From the NCBI RefSeq assembly GCF_005404815.1, contig NZ_BJDF01000008.1, positions 62,001 to 126,000 of the forward strand: a DNA stretch of 64,000 nt. Direction: 5' to 3'. Source of the DNA: Companilactobacillus huachuanensis (GTDB lineage Bacteria > Bacillota > Bacilli > Lactobacillales > Lactobacillaceae). This document shows positions 60,894 through 64,000 of the stretch, piece by piece (the first letter of the stretch is position 1; each line of letters starts with the position of its first letter). A program made the position numbers and the translations under genes. Under the pieces are notes generated by a model. That model saw only the letters and a list, made by a program, of their open reading frames with translations, made no database searches and had not been told where the DNA came from.

Positions 60894-62342
60894 TTGGAAA
60901 CATTAGAACCAAATAAAACACATTATTTAAGATGGCAAGTCATCGCTTTGATCGACTTTGTTACCATCATCAGTTTTGAAAATATCTTCTATCCTTTTCA
61001 AAACCAAGGACTATCTGTGGTTATCTCATGGATCTTCCTACTTTTCTCATACGTTATTCCTTATGCACTGATCTCTAGTCAAATGAGTTTAACCTTTGAT
61101 AATCAAGCTGGGGGCCTGGCTTCTTGGGTTCGTCACAGTAGTAATGATACTTTAGGTTACTGGACTTCATGGATGTATTGGGTCCAAAGTGTTCCTTACA
61201 TCGTTGACGTTTCTAACTCAGTTATCGTTTCATTCAGTTGGATGTTTCTAGGTAACAACACCTTAGATGATAAAATGTCACCATTCTGGTTTGGTATTTT
61301 AACATTCGTTATTATTTTAGTTTTCATTATGCTAGAGAATGTTATTAAGAACTCTCTAGAAATCCTTTCATTGATTGGTGGGGGGGCGATGTTTATCATG
61401 TCATTCCTCTTCGTTCTACTAGCAGGTTATGCGGTCCTACATGGTCACCATATCGCTACACAACCATTCAATTGGGGCGCTTTCAAACCATCATTTAGTT
61501 TGAAATACTTCTCAACCACTGGACTATTGATTTTTGCCATGTCTGGTGCCGAATTGGCTGCTCCTTATGTCGTCCAAATGCGAGATCCAAAGCATGAATT
61601 TCCTAAGGCTATGTGGCTCTTGGCCATCATGACTGGATTTTTAACTATCTTTGGTACTTTGGCTTTGGCAATGTTCTTCAATGCCAACCATATTCCACAT
61701 GATTTCAAAATGAACGGTCCTTACTACGCTTTCCAACTCTTAGGCAATAGTTTGGGCGTTGGTAAATTGTTGATGTACATCTTCGCTGTCGTTCAAGCAA
61801 TTTTCATGATGGCTCAATTGGCCGTCTTGTTAGATGCTTCAAGTCGTGTCTTTGCCGGTGACGTTGCTGACAAATTCATGCCTAAGTGGTTGACTAAGAA
61901 AAATAAAAACGGTCGCCCCATTCACAGTTACACAATGACAACTGCCTTAAGCTTGTTCCTATTGTTATTGACAGGGACTTTACCAAATATTAATACGATT
62001 TATAATTGGTTACTAAACATTAACGGAATCATTTCACCATATAAGACTTGTTGGGTCTTCTTCGCCTTCGTAGCAATGCGTTGGAATCAAGATAAGTTCC
62101 ATTCTGATTACACATTTATCAAGAATAGAACTGGTGCCTTACTAGTTGGTGGCTGGTGTCTAGCATTTACCTTTATCTGTGCTACTTTAGGATTCATCCC
62201 TCAAGAAGCCAAATTTGGTACTGGTGCATTCAACCATCAATTAATGTTAAACTTCATCACCGTTATAGTTTTATTCGGACTTGGCTTCGTTATGCCATGG
62301 TTACGTAAACGTGAACAACGTCGTGAAGGTTTGATTGATTAG
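60894..62342 (+). CDS. APC-family amino acid permease, probable ornithine:putrescine-type antiporter
   Basis: It has 482 residues with about twelve membrane segments of the APC superfamily. LIDFVTIISFENIFYPFQNQG forms the unwound first helix, then NQAGGLASWVRH, and FAMSGAELAAPYVVQMRDPKHEFPKA is the helix-6/7 signature of the GadC/glutamate:GABA and AdiC-like antiporters. Pairing with the divergent decarboxylase suggests exchange of the amino acid for its amine. Substrate not proven. TTG 60894 is the start, with GGGGGC 9 bases upstream and no better ATG. Confidence 0.87.
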   Translation: METLEPNKTHYLRWQVIALIDFVTIISFENIFYPFQNQGLSVVISWIFLLFSYVIPYALISSQMSLTFDNQAGGLASWVRHSSNDTLGYWTSWMYWVQSVPYIVDVSNSVIVSFSWMFLGNNTLDDKMSPFWFGILTFVIILVFIMLENVIKNSLEILSLIGGGAMFIMSFLFVLLAGYAVLHGHHIATQPFNWGAFKPSFSLKYFSTTGLLIFAMSGAELAAPYVVQMRDPKHEFPKAMWLLAIMTGFLTIFGTLALAMFFNANHIPHDFKMNGPYYAFQLLGNSLGVGKLLMYIFAVVQAIFMMAQLAVLLDASSRVFAGDVADKFMPKWLTKKNKNGRPIHSYTMTTALSLFLLLLTGTLPNINTIYNWLLNINGIISPYKTCWVFFAFVAMRWNQDKFHSDYTFIKNRTGALLVGGWCLAFTFICATLGFIPQEAKFGTGAFNHQLMLNFITVIVLFGLGFVMPWLRKREQRREGLID

Positions 62343-62349
62343 CAAAAAA

Positions 62350-62397
62350 TAATAGCTCTAACTCTTGTTTAATTTAACGAGAGTTAGAGCTATTTTT
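62350..62397 (+). terminator. Terminator of the permease gene
   Basis: AATAGCTCTAACTCT pairs with AGAGTTAGAGCTATT, followed by TTTATT. Confidence 0.92.
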
Positions 62398-62606
62398 ATT
62401 GAGTCCTCTAAAAATTGAAAGTTTAAGTAAGTATGTCGTTTCCAGAACTGAGAGTATTCAACTAGTTTATCTTTTATATCAGCCTTTGCCTGAAGTCCAA
62501 TTTTTCTCTCAGGTTCAGATATATTAGGATCCAACACAAAATCATAAATCTTTTCGATTATTTCCAGTACTTCAATTTTTTCTTTATTTTTACGTTTAAA
62601 AATCAT
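62358..62606 (-). pseudogene. Enterocin A-type bacteriocin immunity gene, 3' end replaced by a repeat remnant
   Basis: The N-terminal part (IEVLEIIEKIYDFVLDPNI, then SEPERKIGLQAKADI) resembles the EntA_Immun family, whose members are four-helix proteins of about 90-100 residues. After about residue 48 the reading frame enters the left-over cloverleaf element (LVEYSQFWKRHTYLN is a translation of the repeat edge, also seen in other copies) and then the permease terminator. The C-terminal helices, which give immunity specificity, are missing. The start is uncertain: Met at 62606 fits the family, and an open frame reaches 62705 without a ribosome site. Confidence 0.7.
62408..62469 (-). repeat. 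Cloverleaf repeat element, copy 23 (core collapsed)
   Basis: CTAAAAATTGAAAG, GTATGTCGTTTCCAGAAC and TGAGAGTATTCAA match the left edge of minus-oriented copies (compare 58203). They are joined directly to the right-flank sequence CTAGTTTATC. All three arms and one strand of the outer stem are gone. Confidence 0.8.
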
Positions 62607-62798
62607 CGTATCATTATTTTCATTAGCAATTTTATTTTTGAGGACCGAAAAGAAATCGCATTGAGCAAGTTCTCTTTCCTTATGGGGACAACTATTAAGG
62701 CACATGATCTAAAATAATCATTATTTCTAATATTTCTTATCAATCATAAAAGATATTGGAAATAAAGATTATCAGTAAGATTGAATGAAATTTAACTA

Positions 62799-62981
62799 TC
62801 ATTTCTCACCCTTATCCCTTATAACCACTGCATGGTAAATTTGTACCAGTGCAGCCATCACCCATATTGCCGATGAGATGTAAAAAGAATTACGAAATGT
62901 TCTAACGCTAATAATAAGAAACAGAATTGCTAAATATAAATTGATATTCTTATAAAACTTTTTATTAAAAGTAAACTTCAA
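62799..62981 (-). CDS. Small two-segment membrane protein in the bacteriocin locus
   Basis: It has 60 residues, with two hydrophobic segments (LYLAILFLIISV and SAIWVMAALVQIYHAVVI) and charged ends. TTG start with a strong AGGAGGAG 8 bases upstream, which makes translation likely. Not recognised. The position after the bacteriocin and its partner gene suggests an accessory or immunity role. Confidence 0.65.
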   Translation of the reverse strand: MKFTFNKKFYKNINLYLAILFLIISVRTFRNSFYISSAIWVMAALVQIYHAVVIRDKGEK

Positions 62982-63035
62982 ATGTACTCCTCCTTTTTAA
63001 AGCGGTATCCATCACTTAAAAATTCAGTTTTCATC

Positions 63036-63112
63036 TCAAATATTCTTGAACAAATATAGAATATTTGAAATAGCTACTACCAAGTAAATCGTGATTGTCC
63101 CTACCAAAACAC
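63036..63112 (-). pseudogene. Out-of-frame continuation of the bacteriocin partner gene
   Basis: Adding one T to the T8 run at 63115-63122 joins the 56-residue frame to 26 more residues (LSVLVGTITIYLVVAISNIL then YLFKNI). These form a second membrane segment ending at TGA 63036-63038. This suggests that the intact protein had about 82 residues and two segments. Confidence 0.6.
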
Positions 63113-63283
63113 TCAAAAAAAACTATCTTGCTTAAGTAATTTTGAAACAAAATCATTAACAAATCCCGAAATACATATGGCAATCAATAACTCCAAGCCG
63201 ATTGTTATTTTCTTTTCCTTTTTCCACCAGATATGAAGATCATAGTATTTTTTTAAATGAATTTTCCTACGCTTTATATTCAT
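63113..63283 (-). CDS. Bacteriocin partner, candidate immunity protein, ends at a T8 run
   Basis: This 56-residue frame has a strongly basic N-terminus (NIKRRKIHLKKYYDLHIWWKK) and one membrane segment (ITIGLELLIAICISGFVND). Its ATG shares a base with the bacteriocin stop (TAATG), so translation is coupled, which is the usual place for a dedicated immunity protein. The last codons run through eight T, after which the frame stops at once. Slippage by one base would add a second membrane helix. Confidence 0.62.
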   Translation of the reverse strand: MNIKRRKIHLKKYYDLHIWWKKEKKITIGLELLIAICISGFVNDFVSKLLKQDSFF

Positions 63284-63426
63284 TAGTGATGTGGATGATA
63301 TCCCTTATTGAATCCCTTTGCAATCTGATTACTATGGTCAAATGCAGATTTAATCAGATATCCTCCTCCAGCTATAATCCAGGGCCAAAATCCACCTCTT
63401 GTTTCCTTCATGTCGTATTCTGACAA
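63283..63426 (-). CDS. Class II bacteriocin precursor with double-glycine leader (new candidate)
   Basis: A 47-residue peptide. Leader MSEYDMKETRGG: counted back from the cleavage site it has (Leu-codon) start at -12, Ser -11, Asp -8, Met -7, Thr -4 and Gly-Gly, close to the consensus LSxxELxxIxGG. The 35-residue mature part begins FWPWIIAGGGYLIKSAF and ends GFNKGYHPHH. It is aromatic and Gly-rich with five His near or at the C-terminal half, and has no Cys and no YGNGV motif. TTG 63426 has AAGGGAAG 9 bases upstream. An in-frame stop lies 6 codons before it. The next gene overlaps by one base. Processing by an ABC/C39 transporter elsewhere is assumed. Confidence 0.75.
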   Translation of the reverse strand: MSEYDMKETRGGFWPWIIAGGGYLIKSAFDHSNQIAKGFNKGYHPHH

Positions 63427-63456
63427 ATTTGGATTCTTCCCTTAAGTACTATCTCA

Positions 63457-63654
63457 TTAGAGAAAAGCAGACAGTCCTAAAACTGTTAAAATAACCCCAA
63501 TTACAAGAGACGACCACATTGCTAAAGGAGCAAATGGAGATGTGCCTTTATTTGCATTTTTCTTTAAATTCTTATAGTAAAAAACGGTTATACATATTTG
63601 CCAAATACCAATGACCAAAAATAGAATAGCTGCAATTATATCGATTTTACTCAT
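63457..63654 (-). CDS. Small membrane protein in the bacteriocin locus
   Basis: It has 65 residues and two hydrophobic segments (IIAAILFLVIGIWQICITVF and MWSSLVIGVILTVLGLSAF) around a basic loop (KNLKKNANKG). GGGGTGACATCATA before ATG supports expression. It ends 30 bases before the bacteriocin start and lies on the same strand, so it is probably co-transcribed. Role unknown, possibly immunity. Confidence 0.68.
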   Translation of the reverse strand: MSKIDIIAAILFLVIGIWQICITVFYYKNLKKNANKGTSPFAPLAMWSSLVIGVILTVLGLSAFL

Positions 63655-63700
63655 TATGATGTCACCCCTACAATTATTTTAAAATCTTAATTGGTTAACT

Positions 63701-64000
63701 TTATTGTGCTACTTTTTTATTGAATATAAATCCATGGAGTTGAATTAAAGAAATAAGACAAGCAATTAAACTGATTACTACTACTATCATTAATATCGCA
63801 TATGTTTGAGAATTGGTAAGTGCTGCGGATGCTCCTTTAGAAGCTAATAAAGGCAAATCACTAATTAAGTGAAGTACGATAACTAGTGATAAATTATTTG
63901 ATTTTAAATATAAAGTTCCAAAGAGCATCCCTGTTGCGAATGCTAAAATTATTTGAGACAAAATCACTAAGAAAGATCCATGTTCAAAATTGACTATATG
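63701..64000 (-). CDS. CPBP-family intramembrane protease, C-terminal part (partial)
   Basis: The frame is open to the window edge, so the gene begins beyond it. The visible residues include the Abi/CPBP second motif region (LAFATGMLFGTLYLKSNNLS then VIVLHLISDLP, with the conserved His and Asp) and two further hydrophobic segments. CPBP proteins often accompany class II bacteriocin operons of lactobacilli and can confer self-immunity. A GTG at 63967 is inside the domain and is not the real start, since residues HIVNFEHGSFL precede it in frame. Confidence 0.82.
   Translation of the reverse strand, partial: HIVNFEHGSFLVILSQIILAFATGMLFGTLYLKSNNLSLVIVLHLISDLPLLASKGASAALTNSQTYAILMIVVVISLIACLISLIQLHGFIFNKKVAQ

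Noticed and set aside
63202-63423. 73-codon plus-strand frame
   Set aside because: It is antisense to the bacteriocin and its partner gene, has no good ribosome site, and lacks protein-like features.

Overview
The window looks like a chromosomal segment of an AT-rich Firmicute of the family Lactobacillaceae. Pointers are the low GC content, strong AGGAGG-type ribosome binding sites, several PTS operons, paired L-2-hydroxyisocaproate dehydrogenases, WxL-like surface proteins, an F-type D-Ala ligase and a class II bacteriocin locus. A Companilactobacillus-like species would fit, but that is inference from gene content. No tRNA, rRNA, CRISPR array, prophage or transposase gene was seen.

Layout. 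1-5.7 kb: end of a two-component system (histidine kinase and NarL-type regulator), a MacB-like ABC exporter and a zinc-ribbon membrane protein. 6.2-11.1 kb: two 656-residue secreted paralogues with degenerate WxL-type C-termini. 11.5-22.8 kb (minus): glycerophosphodiesterase, two nearly identical nagA genes, and a GntR-controlled operon with a mannose-family PTS (B, C, D, A), an unrecognised 671-residue putative intracellular glycosidase and agaS. This suggests uptake and breakdown of a hexosamine-containing, perhaps GalNAc-containing, glycan. 23.1-27.8 kb (minus): a BglG-type antiterminator with a RAT/terminator, a MalX-like EIICB, MalY, EIIA and RidA. 28-31.9 kb: two hydroxyisocaproate dehydrogenases and a D-Ala-D-X ligase. 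32-43.7 kb: DUF1002 protein, a possible type I toxin locus, a P-type cation ATPase, a PemK/MazF-type toxin-antitoxin pair, RNase HI, a DUF915 hydrolase, a YhgE/Pip membrane protein and a YugP metallopeptidase. 44.5-58.2 kb: cardiolipin synthase, two TetR modules (one with an ABC exporter), DUF969-DUF979-pcp, a Vat-like acetyltransferase, a DNA glycosylase and a methionine gamma-lyase-like enzyme. 58.6-62.3 kb: ornithine/lysine decarboxylase and a divergent antiporter-like permease, a typical acid-stress pair. 62.4-64 kb: a small bacteriocin locus.

Two features stand out. First, about 23 copies of a visibly GC-rich, roughly 180-bp element fill the gaps between genes. Each folds into a long outer stem enclosing three hairpin arms, like a four-way cloverleaf, and many copies are framed by AT-rich flanks with CTAAAGGTTGAAAG / CTTTCAACCTTTAG ends. 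The stems differ between copies but keep pairing, which supports a selected RNA or DNA fold. One reduced copy interrupts a bacteriocin immunity gene, so the family has been mobile. A second, unrelated structured repeat with a covarying stem sits directly after both nagA stop codons. Second, the right edge encodes a 47-residue peptide with a textbook double-glycine leader. It is followed by a coupled small membrane protein whose frame breaks at a run of eight T, and then by the broken immunity gene. This is a plausible new class II bacteriocin.
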